From Lachnospiraceae bacterium (GTDB lineage Bacteria; Bacillota; Clostridia; Lachnospirales; Lachnospiraceae), in contig JAAWRC010000001.1 of NCBI GenBank assembly GCA_022800815.1, positions 1-64,000 on the forward strand: 64,000 bases of DNA. Reading direction: 5' to 3'. Position 1 is the stretch's first letter. Each line of letters begins with the position of its first letter. The translations under genes and the position numbers were made by a program. Under the pieces are notes generated by a model. The model saw only the letters and a program-made list of their open reading frames with translations, searched no databases and was not told where the DNA came from. Positions 9,155-16,048 of this stretch are shown here, one piece after another.

Positions 9155-11665
9155 ATGAAAAGACCATTGCTGTGGTGCGCGGGAGCGTATGCGCTTGGAG
9201 AGGTGCTTGCCCTGCCAGGCAGGGGTCTTTGGACCATCACCTTGCTTCTGATTGCGGGAGCGGTGGTGTGCCGCAGAGGAAAAAAGGGAGGAAAGAACGG
9301 ACGGGCCGTATGGTTTTTTCTGTCCTGTTTTTTCCTGTTTGGAATCCTGCGTCTGAATCAGGCGGGAGATTCCCCGGAGGTTCGGGAACTGGACCGGAGA
9401 CTTGCAGAGGAGGAGAGCCTGACGGCGGTTTTTTCCGGGAAGGTGGCGCACATGGAACGACGGAACGAAGGGGGCCGGGAGAGTTTCCGTCTCCTGCTTT
9501 CCGGGTGCCGTGTCCGGCCGGAGACAGAAAGGGACGGAGAAAACGGGCCGGGAGGGGCAAAAGCAAAGGAAGAGGAGTTAAAAGAAACGAAATCATTTCC
9601 GGTGAAGGGCGTGCTGCTTTTTCTGGATGAACTTCCGGAGGGCGTGCGGGAAGGGCGGAACGTCGTGGTGAGGGGGAAGCTGTCCGAGATGGAGGAGGCC
9701 CGGAATCCGGGGCAGTTTGACAGCCGGAGTCATTACCGGAGCCAGGGGATCTCTTACCTGGCGAAGGGGAAGGAATGTCTGGACGTCTCCGGAGGGACGG
9801 ATTACCTGCGGTGTGCGCTGCGGCGGCTCAGGCAGTATTTTTCGGACAATCTGTTTCAGACGGCGGGAGAAAAGACTGGCGGAATGCTTTGCGCTATGGT
9901 CCTCGGAGAAAAATGGGAGGCCGACGGGGAGCTGGTTTCCCTCTACACGGAGAGCGGCATGGGGCACCTTCTCGCCATCAGTGGTCTTCATATTTCTCTG
10001 GCGGGGATGGGGGTCTACCGTCTGCTCAGAAAGAAGCTGAAATGCTCCTATGCGCTGGCGGCCTGCGGCTGTGCGGCCATGTCCTTCTGTTATTATCTTC
10101 TGACCGGGGAGGGAACCAGTGCGGGCCGGGCGTTTTTCATGCTGACGGTCTACGGGGTCGGGCAGACTCTCGGCAGACAGTACGATCTGGCCTCTGCGGC
10201 TGCGCTTTCCGCCCTCGTCATGCTGGTCCGCCGTCCCCTTCTCCTGTTCCAGAGCGGGTTTCTCCTGTCCTTCGGCTCCGTATTGGCCCTGGGGCTCCTC
10301 TACCCGCTGCTTTCTGAGGCGGGACTTCCGAAAGGTTTCGCTCCCTTCTTTCCGGGTTTTGCCATTCAGCTTCTGACGCTCCCGGTTCAGGCGTTTTTCT
10401 TTTATCAGATTCCGGTATACAGCTTGCTTTTGAATCTGGCGGTATTGCCCCTCTTCACGGTGGCTGCCCTCCTGGGGATTGCGGGGGCTCTCCTGGGCGG
10501 AGTCTGGCCGGGGTTTTTGTCGATGGTTCTTTTTCCCGCCCGATGGATTCTGAGGCTCTATGAGTTTTTGGGGGAACAGAGCCTGCGATTGCCCGGCGCC
10601 CTCTGGCGAACCGGACGTCCGAAAACCTGGCAGATGCTTTTGTATGGCGGGTTTCTGCTTCTCCTCTGCAGATGGCTTGGGAAAATGGCGGCAGAGAGGA
10701 GGGGGGAGGGCCCCAAAAGGGAATCCTCCCAAAAGAAGGAACCCCGGGAGAAAGGCGGATTGTGGAGAAGGATCCGCAGGGGAATGCGGAGGGGGCTGCC
10801 GGGACTTTTCGTTTTCCTGGGAATGGTTTTCTGCCTGACGCCGGTCCGTTATCGGGGAATGGAGCTTGTGTTTCTGGACGTGGGCCAGGGGGACGGCTGC
10901 TTCCTGAGAACGCCGGAGGGGGTCACGTTTTTGGTTGACGGAGGCAGCAGCGACCAGAGGAGCGTGGGAGAGTACTGCCTGGAGCCTTTTCTGGATGCGC
11001 AGGCGGTGCGGCAGGTGGATTATGTTCTGGTGAGCCACGGGGATGCGGACCATGTCAACGGGATTGGCGAACTGGTCGAGAAAGGCCGGGTCGGTTCCCT
11101 GATCCTGCCCCGGGGGAGGGAGGGGAGCGAGGGGCTCTCCGGTCTGCGGGAGCAGGCCGGGCGGACCGGAGTTCCCGTCTTCTTTATGGGCCGGGGGGAG
11201 AGGTTTGCGGCCGGGGAGACGGTCCTCACCTGTCTCTGGCCGGAGGATTCCGGGGAAAGCGGCGGGGGAGACATGGAGGAGAATGAGGCCTCCATGGTTC
11301 TCTGGCTTTCCTGGCGGGAGCTTGACGTCCTCTTTACCGGGGATCTGGAGGGTGTCGGCGAGACCGCGGTGACGGCTTGCCTGGAAGCGCACCGAAGGGA
11401 ATCCGGGGCGTTGGTGGACATTCTCAAGGTTCCCCACCACGGCTCCGGAGGCACGAGCTCCGCAGGCTTTCTGGAAGCGGTATCGCCGGGGTATGGCGTG
11501 ATCTCCTGCGGAAAAAACAATCGCTACGGTCATCCGGCAGAGGAGACCCTGGAGAGGCTTTCGGCCGCAGGCTGCCGGATATTCCGCACGGACCAGTGCG
11601 GGGCCGTCACGGTGCGCAGCGATGGGAAGCGGATGGAGATCGTGGGGTATAGGGATGCGGGATGA
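9155..11665 (+). CDS. comEC: ComEC/Rec2 DNA-uptake channel
   Basis: About 836 residues. An N-terminal membrane pair and soluble OB-like region (DUF4131) precede a multi-helix competence domain (about 230-500, containing GLLHISG-type motif HLLAISGLHISLAG). A C-terminal metallo-beta-lactamase domain begins near 565 with VFLDVGQGDG and carries the metal motif SHGDADH (about 627-633) and HHGSGGTSS. ComEC carries single-stranded DNA across the membrane; the C-terminal domain is the candidate strand-degrading nuclease. I start at ATG 9155; the reading frame continues upstream into the previous gene without a better ribosome site. With the ComEA-like gene it supplies the core of a natural transformation channel; pilus and comFA genes are not in the window. 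Confidence 0.92.
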   Translation: MKRPLLWCAGAYALGEVLALPGRGLWTITLLLIAGAVVCRRGKKGGKNGRAVWFFLSCFFLFGILRLNQAGDSPEVRELDRRLAEEESLTAVFSGKVAHMERRNEGGRESFRLLLSGCRVRPETERDGENGPGGAKAKEEELKETKSFPVKGVLLFLDELPEGVREGRNVVVRGKLSEMEEARNPGQFDSRSHYRSQGISYLAKGKECLDVSGGTDYLRCALRRLRQYFSDNLFQTAGEKTGGMLCAMVLGEKWEADGELVSLYTESGMGHLLAISGLHISLAGMGVYRLLRKKLKCSYALAACGCAAMSFCYYLLTGEGTSAGRAFFMLTVYGVGQTLGRQYDLASAAALSALVMLVRRPLLLFQSGFLLSFGSVLALGLLYPLLSEAGLPKGFAPFFPGFAIQLLTLPVQAFFFYQIPVYSLLLNLAVLPLFTVAALLGIAGALLGGVWPGFLSMVLFPARWILRLYEFLGEQSLRLPGALWRTGRPKTWQMLLYGGFLLLLCRWLGKMAAERRGEGPKRESSQKKEPREKGGLWRRIRRGMRRGLPGLFVFLGMVFCLTPVRYRGMELVFLDVGQGDGCFLRTPEGVTFLVDGGSSDQRSVGEYCLEPFLDAQAVRQVDYVLVSHGDADHVNGIGELVEKGRVGSLILPRGREGSEGLSGLREQAGRTGVPVFFMGRGERFAAGETVLTCLWPEDSGESGGGDMEENEASMVLWLSWRELDVLFTGDLEGVGETAVTACLEAHRRESGALVDILKVPHHGSGGTSSAGFLEAVSPGYGVISCGKNNRYGHPAEETLERLSAAGCRIFRTDQCGAVTVRSDGKRMEIVGYRDAG

Positions 11666-11685
11666 TGTAAAATATCCGGAGTGTG

Positions 11686-11714
11686 TGGCAATCCTATAGA
11701 GGGTATGTTATAAT
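11686..11714 (+). promoter_or_regulatory. Extended -10 promoter of ATPase/nuclease cassette
   Basis: TGGCAA (11686-11691) and a perfect TATAAT (11709-11714) are separated by 17 nt, with an extended TGT before the -10. The predicted transcript start near 11721 fixes the downstream ATG at 11764 as the first usable start. Confidence 0.75.
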
Positions 11715-11763
11715 TTGTGTGAGGAACGGAGAGTTTTTCAGGAGGAAAAGGAGTGGCTGCGTC

Positions 11764-13083
11764 ATGCATAGATTGATTATAAATAAGCTTGGCCCGATCG
11801 AACACAGTGAGCTTGTCTGCGCTCCGTTTATGACGCTGACCGGGTTTCAGGCTTCCGGAAAAAGCACGATAGCAAAAGCGATTTATTATTTTCGGACGAT
11901 AAAAGAAGACATCATGGAGCTTGCGAAAAAACAGGCGTTGAATGGGACGGTCATTGAGGGACTGGAAGATGAATATGACATTGGAAGCGGGGCGGGCCTG
12001 AAACAAAAGCTGGAAAATTATCTGCGGGAAAAGTTTTTAAGTACCTTCGGTTCGTCATGGGGAATGGCGAATGACATGTATCTGGAGTATTGGTTTACGG
12101 AGACCTGTTTTGTCAAAATCTCATTGAAAAAGGAGGTTAGATATCAAACGCCGAATTATATATGGATTACACTCAGTCCGGAACTGGGGCGCTTTTTGCA
12201 AGAAAAGAACGGCTGTTTTTCTGTCACGCCGTTGGGGGTTCCGGAGGAGGAGGAGAAATGGTTCCGGGCGGAACTGTATCGGCTGTTTGACGATCGCTCC
12301 TCGGTCGTGTATATCCCTGCGGGACGCAGCATGATCACGCTGTTGTCGCAGCAGATCAGCTACATCTATGCGCAGATGGACGACGTGCAGAAACGCTCCC
12401 TGGACAATTGTACCAGGGACTATCTGGAACGGATTTTGCGGCTCAGGCCAGAGTTCTCAGTCGGGCTTCGGGGGCTGGCGACTTTTTCCCCCAGAAGGCT
12501 TTCGCTTGAAATCGTGAAACATGCGTTGAAGCTGATGAAAAAAGTTCTGCGTGGAGACTATCGTTACAGCAATGGGGAAGAACAGATCGTTCTCGACGAT
12601 GGAAAATATGTAAAAATTAATTTTGCTTCCTCCGGGCAGCAGGAGTGTGTTTGGATTTTGAACCTGCTGTTTTACTATCTGCTGCGGCAGGAACGGATTC
12701 TGTTTATCATTGAAGAGCCGGAATCGCATTTGTTTCCTGCGTCGCAAAAATATATTACAGAACTGATCGCACTGGTAAAAAATCAGGGACACTCGGTCGT
12801 ATTGACCACCCACAGCCCTTATGTGCTTGGAGCGCTGAATAATTTATTATACGCATCTGGCATCCGGGAGAGTTGCTCTCAGAAGGTGCGTGAAATTATT
12901 CCGCAGGAGTTATGGGTCGATTTTCATGGTTTTGATGCGTGGTTTGTGAAAAATGGGTCGCTTGAGGGGTGCATGGATCCGGAGCTTCACATGATTCAGA
13001 ATGAAAAGATTGACGAGATTTCAAAAGTGATCAATGAGGATTTTGACAGGCTTTTGGACCTGCAGGAGGAAGGAGTGACGTAG
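11764..13083 (+). CDS. RecF/OLD-like AAA family ATPase
   Basis: A 439-residue ABC/SMC-type ATPase. Walker A is GFQASGKST (residues 27-35), the signature-like stretch is SSGQQE, Walker B is ILFIIEEPESHLFP, and the H-loop is TTHSPYVL, all typical of the OLD/AAA15/AAA21 family. The protein ends shortly after the ATPase fold, so it lacks the C-terminal TOPRIM nuclease of full-length OLD proteins. Base composition is visibly more AT-rich than in comEC upstream. The next gene starts 3 nt later and encodes a PD-(D/E)XK-like protein. Paired ATPase plus effector genes of this kind are often anti-phage modules (Septu and PARIS are examples), so a defence role is a reasonable inference, not shown. Confidence 0.82.
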   Translation: MHRLIINKLGPIEHSELVCAPFMTLTGFQASGKSTIAKAIYYFRTIKEDIMELAKKQALNGTVIEGLEDEYDIGSGAGLKQKLENYLREKFLSTFGSSWGMANDMYLEYWFTETCFVKISLKKEVRYQTPNYIWITLSPELGRFLQEKNGCFSVTPLGVPEEEEKWFRAELYRLFDDRSSVVYIPAGRSMITLLSQQISYIYAQMDDVQKRSLDNCTRDYLERILRLRPEFSVGLRGLATFSPRRLSLEIVKHALKLMKKVLRGDYRYSNGEEQIVLDDGKYVKINFASSGQQECVWILNLLFYYLLRQERILFIIEEPESHLFPASQKYITELIALVKNQGHSVVLTTHSPYVLGALNNLLYASGIRESCSQKVREIIPQELWVDFHGFDAWFVKNGSLEGCMDPELHMIQNEKIDEISKVINEDFDRLLDLQEEGVT

Positions 13084-13086
13084 GCC

Positions 13087-13509
13087 GTGCCCATAAAGGA
13101 ATTTGAATCACGGTGCGACAGGCATGCCGCCCGTATCGTGTCAAAAGATAAAGGAAATCCGCAATATCACAGGGGAAACAATGTGGCGGGTGCGTATGTG
13201 ACACATTATAAAGTGGATGGCGTCATAATCAAGACGGGGAACAGATGTGACTATCTGCTGATGAATGAGGATGTGAGAAATGCTTATCTGATCGAACTGA
13301 AGGGGTCGGATTTGGTGAAGGCGGCCGAACAGTTGGAAGCGACAGAACAGATTTTGGGATCAGAACTTTCCGGATACAGAGTACATTATCGAATCGTTGC
13401 TAATAAATGTAAAACGCAGGAAATCCGGTCGTCCGCATATAGGAAGTATCAGATTCGATGGAAAGGGCGGCTTGTGCAAAGGACGAGGTTTATCGAAGAG
13501 CCGATATAG
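13087..13509 (+). CDS. Small PD-(D/E)XK nuclease-like protein
   Basis: A 140-residue soluble protein starting at GTG, 3 nt after the ATPase stop. I do not recognise a named family. The core CDYLLMNEDVRNAYLIELKG (residues 54-73) has the spacing of a PD-(D/E)XK active site: Asp55 at the start of one strand, then Glu70-Leu-Lys72 in the next, followed by a helix with a conserved-looking Gln82. This is the minimal size for such a fold. Tight coupling suggests it is the effector of the ATPase. An alternative is an unrelated alpha/beta protein with a chance ELK motif. Confidence 0.65.
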   Translation: MPIKEFESRCDRHAARIVSKDKGNPQYHRGNNVAGAYVTHYKVDGVIIKTGNRCDYLLMNEDVRNAYLIELKGSDLVKAAEQLEATEQILGSELSGYRVHYRIVANKCKTQEIRSSAYRKYQIRWKGRLVQRTRFIEEPI

Positions 13510-13533
13510 AAGGTATTTTCCTCTTCCGCAACT

Positions 13534-13584
13534 GCCGGTTGACAAATTTCCAACCGCACTTGGTGGTTGTCAACCGGCTTTTTT
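13534..13584 (+). terminator. Intrinsic terminator after nuclease-like gene
   Basis: A 12-bp perfect stem (GCCGGTTGACAA 13534-13545, TTGTCAACCGGC 13567-13578) is followed by six T residues. It closes the two-gene cassette 25 nt after its stop codon. Confidence 0.85.
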
Positions 13585-13673
13585 GGTAGAATGTCCTCAA
13601 TTGCCGGGGGCTTTCGGGAAACGGAGACGCTACTGAAAGAGATTCCGGAAAATCAACAAGGAGGAATCAGAAT

Positions 13674-14699
13674 ATGACACTGGCGGAAAAAATCATAAGG
13701 CTCAGGAAAGGCCGGGGATGGTCCCAGGAGGAGCTGGCGGAGCAGCTGGAGATATCCAGGCAGTCGGTCTCCAAGTGGGAGGGAGGCGTGTCCATCCCGG
13801 AGCTTGACAAGATCGTGAGGATGAGCGAGATTTTCGGGGTGACCACCGATTACTTGTTAAAAGAAGAACAGGAATCCGAGCAGGATTGGAACGGGCCGGG
13901 GATGGCGGCAACTTTCATGGAGGAACCGGTGGCCGTGGAGAGTGAGGAGACGAAGCCCAGGTTCGTCTCCACAGAAGAAGCGGAGGCCTTTATGGAAGTC
14001 ACGAAAAAGGTGGCCGGGTGGATTGCCCTGGGCGTTTTCCTCTGCATCGTCTCGCCGATTTGCCTGGTGACTTTCGGGGGATTTGCCGAGTATGGCGCTT
14101 TTCCTCTTTCAGAGGATGCGGCCGGCGGGATCGGCTTGGTGATCCTTCTGGCCCTCGTGGCAACGGCGGTGGCCATTCTTATTTTTCATGGTTTTCGGTT
14201 GTCCAGGTACGAATATATGGAAAAGGAGTCGCTTTGCCTGGAAGACGGCGTGAGGGAACGGGTGAAGGAGATGGAGGAAGCCTTTGAACCGAAATTCCGC
14301 ATGGGAATCACGGTCGGGGTGGTCTTGTGCATCGGAGGAGCCATACCGGTCGTCTCCGTGGCATTCCTGGAGAATGCGCTGTGGGAGGTTGGCACCGTGG
14401 GCTTTCTGCTTTTTTTGGTGGCCTGCGGCGTCTACATTTTCATCCGGGTGGGAATGATAAAGGGAAGCTATCAGAAGCTTCTGCAGGAAGGCGATTACAC
14501 CAGAAGGAACAAGGAGGCGTCCAGGGCGTTATCCGCCTTTTCAGGATTTTACTGGTGCACGGTCACGGCCGTTTTCCTGGTGGTATTCTTCCGGACGGAG
14601 GACGGAAAAACCGCAGGTCTGATCTGGCCCGTGGCGGGAGTCCTCTTTGCGGCGCTCTACGTGGCGGCGAAGGGGATTGTAATGAGACGAAAAAGATAG
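13674..14699 (+). CDS. Membrane-anchored XRE-family regulator
   Basis: A 341-residue protein. Residues 1-65 are a Cro/C1-type helix-turn-helix ([20 protein letters not shown], then SVSKWEGG). A charged linker and five or more hydrophobic helices (about 115-140, 155-175, 215-235, 245-262, 285-305, 315-335) follow. Such membrane-tethered XRE regulators are common in Clostridia and are thought to sense envelope conditions; targets are usually local but none is obvious here. The ATG has AAGGAGG upstream. It lies after the terminator of the ATPase/nuclease cassette and is probably a separate unit. Confidence 0.88.
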   Translation: MTLAEKIIRLRKGRGWSQEELAEQLEISRQSVSKWEGGVSIPELDKIVRMSEIFGVTTDYLLKEEQESEQDWNGPGMAATFMEEPVAVESEETKPRFVSTEEAEAFMEVTKKVAGWIALGVFLCIVSPICLVTFGGFAEYGAFPLSEDAAGGIGLVILLALVATAVAILIFHGFRLSRYEYMEKESLCLEDGVRERVKEMEEAFEPKFRMGITVGVVLCIGGAIPVVSVAFLENALWEVGTVGFLLFLVACGVYIFIRVGMIKGSYQKLLQEGDYTRRNKEASRALSAFSGFYWCTVTAVFLVVFFRTEDGKTAGLIWPVAGVLFAALYVAAKGIVMRRKR

Positions 14700-14733
14700 A
14701 GTGGGAAATGCGGGGAGCCACCGGAAGTACGGA

Positions 14734-14814
14734 GAGCCGCCCGGCATTATGTCTGACGCAGACACGGCAGCGAAACGCCGAACGTCTGCTTACAGAAATA
14801 ATGCCGTGCGGCTC
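14734..14814. repeat. Long hairpin element C
   Basis: An imperfect palindrome of about 81 nt. GAGCCGC/GCGGCTC (34-40 with 808-814 of this kilobase) and CGGCATTAT/ATAATGCCG (14742-14750, 14798-14806) form the outer stem. TCTG/CAGA is a clamp, GCAGAC/GTCTGC (14758-14763, 14784-14789) the inner stem, and CGGC/GCCG the apex. The order of stems matches element B 22 nt downstream and element A. It lies in the gap between convergent genes and has no T tract. Confidence 0.7.
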
Positions 14815-14836
14815 CCCTTGCTGCCGGGCGAGAGAC

Positions 14837-14924
14837 GGGGAAGAGGCGCCAAATGATTCCAAAAGCAGATGATCGGCGATTCGCTGCCGCATCTGCGTTG
14901 GAAAGCATTTGGCGCCTCTTCCCC
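14837..14924. repeat. Long hairpin element B
   Basis: A 19-bp perfect inverted repeat (14837-14855 with 14906-14924) encloses TTCCAA/TTGGAA (14857-14862, 14898-14903), GCAGATG/CATCTGC (14865-14871, 14890-14896) and an apical GGC/GCC. The whole 88 nt can form one nearly continuous hairpin. Core positions shared with element A include TTCC, GCA, GAT, GGCG, GCCG, TGCG and TGGAAAGCA, while the outer arms differ completely but remain self-complementary. Confidence 0.8.
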
Positions 14925-14955
14925 GGCCTGCGGGCGTCGCTTCCCCAGCCTCAAT

Positions 14956-15954
14956 TTACCGGGCGTCCTCCCACTGCTCCTCCCTGTCGAAGAATTCCAC
15001 CTCCAGTCCGAACTGCCGGGTCTCGCCGGGCCGGACGTACTGCAGGGAGCCCTCCCGGCGCAGGGCGGCCCGTCCCTCCAGCTTGTTGGTGCAGGGCTCC
15101 AGTCCTAGGACGTAATCCCGCTCGCCCATCATCTTCCATTCCGTCATGTAAGGAATCTGCGCCTTGTCCCAGCGGATGGCAAGGCCCACGCCTGCGTCGC
15201 CGTTCCAGATCTTCGCACAGGGGGCGTTGCCCTCGAATTCGTGATAGTAGCACTGCTCCTGGAAATTGGGAATGGGAACGAGCATCCTGTCCCAGGTGTC
15301 CAGGTCTTTTGCCGCATGGTCGTCACGGGGAATGACTCGCTCGGAGGAGACGGCCAGTCTGGCGTGCTCGCTGAGCAGGGGATAACCGATGTTCATGTGG
15401 TAAAGGAGCAGGAGCGGTTCGTCGGCGGAACCCACGTTTCTCACCGTGTCCGAAATTTTCAGGATGTTTTTGCCGTATTCACAGGAGATCGTCCGGTCCA
15501 GGACCAGCTTCTGCTTGAAGATCTCCATGTCGTTCATTCTGGCGTGGATCTGGATTTTTCCATCCTCCTCCGTATAATGGATCCGGTCGGCGGGAAGGTT
15601 GGAAATGGTGCCGTGCAGAGGGCAGGGGACGTCGCCGTCCATGCCGGGGGTGCCGATGTTCTGCAGGCCGCAGGTGGTGAGAAAGCCGCAGGTGAAGGAT
15701 TTTAAAAATCCGAAGCCCGGCTCGTCATAATAGGCGGGGGCCACGTAGCCCGCCGGGCCCATGTAGTTCAGATTGACGCCCTTGAAGGAGATGCGGGAGA
15801 TGTCGGCGGCCCGGTCGGCGGAAACCGTGAACTCCAGCCCGCTTCCGTTTCTGACCTGAAACAGCCGCATGCCGTCCCCTTTTCCGCCCGTCAGGCGGTG
15901 TTCCTCGACCCCGTAAAACTGCGTGTCATGTCCGTAGTAACTTCTGTTTACCAT
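14956..15954 (-). CDS. DUF4432 aldose 1-epimerase-like protein
   Basis: A 332-residue beta-sandwich protein of the galactose-mutarotase superfamily, DUF4432 branch, with a sugar-binding-like core (for example DRAADISRISFKGVNLNYMGP near residues 45-65 and YHMNIGYPLLSE near 195). Members are thought to interconvert or bind sugar anomers; the natural substrate is not established. The start at 15954 was chosen because GAGGAGG lies upstream of it; an ATG at 15975 would place that motif inside the coding sequence. It has its own promoter (15991-16019), so it need not be read from the acyltransferase gene upstream. Confidence 0.82.
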   Translation of the reverse strand: MVNRSYYGHDTQFYGVEEHRLTGGKGDGMRLFQVRNGSGLEFTVSADRAADISRISFKGVNLNYMGPAGYVAPAYYDEPGFGFLKSFTCGFLTTCGLQNIGTPGMDGDVPCPLHGTISNLPADRIHYTEEDGKIQIHARMNDMEIFKQKLVLDRTISCEYGKNILKISDTVRNVGSADEPLLLLYHMNIGYPLLSEHARLAVSSERVIPRDDHAAKDLDTWDRMLVPIPNFQEQCYYHEFEGNAPCAKIWNGDAGVGLAIRWDKAQIPYMTEWKMMGERDYVLGLEPCTNKLEGRAALRREGSLQYVRPGETRQFGLEVEFFDREEQWEDAR

Positions 15955-15990
15955 TTTGAGACCCTCCTCGTCCATATTGTCTTTTTCCCT

Positions 15991-16019
15991 ATTATAATGC
16001 GGGACGGCGGGAATGCCAA
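15991..16019 (-). promoter_or_regulatory. Sigma-A promoter for DUF4432 gene
   Basis: On the minus strand TTGGCA (16014-16019) and a perfect TATAAT (15991-15996) are spaced by 17 nt. Confidence 0.78.
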
Positions 16020-16048
16020 GGGGCTTTCGGCCGTTTTTCGCCGTTTCC

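Noticed and set aside
9593..11533. A 646-residue open frame on the minus strand inside comEC
   Set aside because: Antisense to a clear ComEC gene; GC-rich codon use leaves the opposite frame open. Low-complexity Pro/Gln/Arg translation and no ribosome site.
14853..15335. 160-residue plus-strand frame
   Set aside because: Antisense to the DUF4432 gene and starts inside hairpin B; Arg/Pro/Ser-rich shadow translation.
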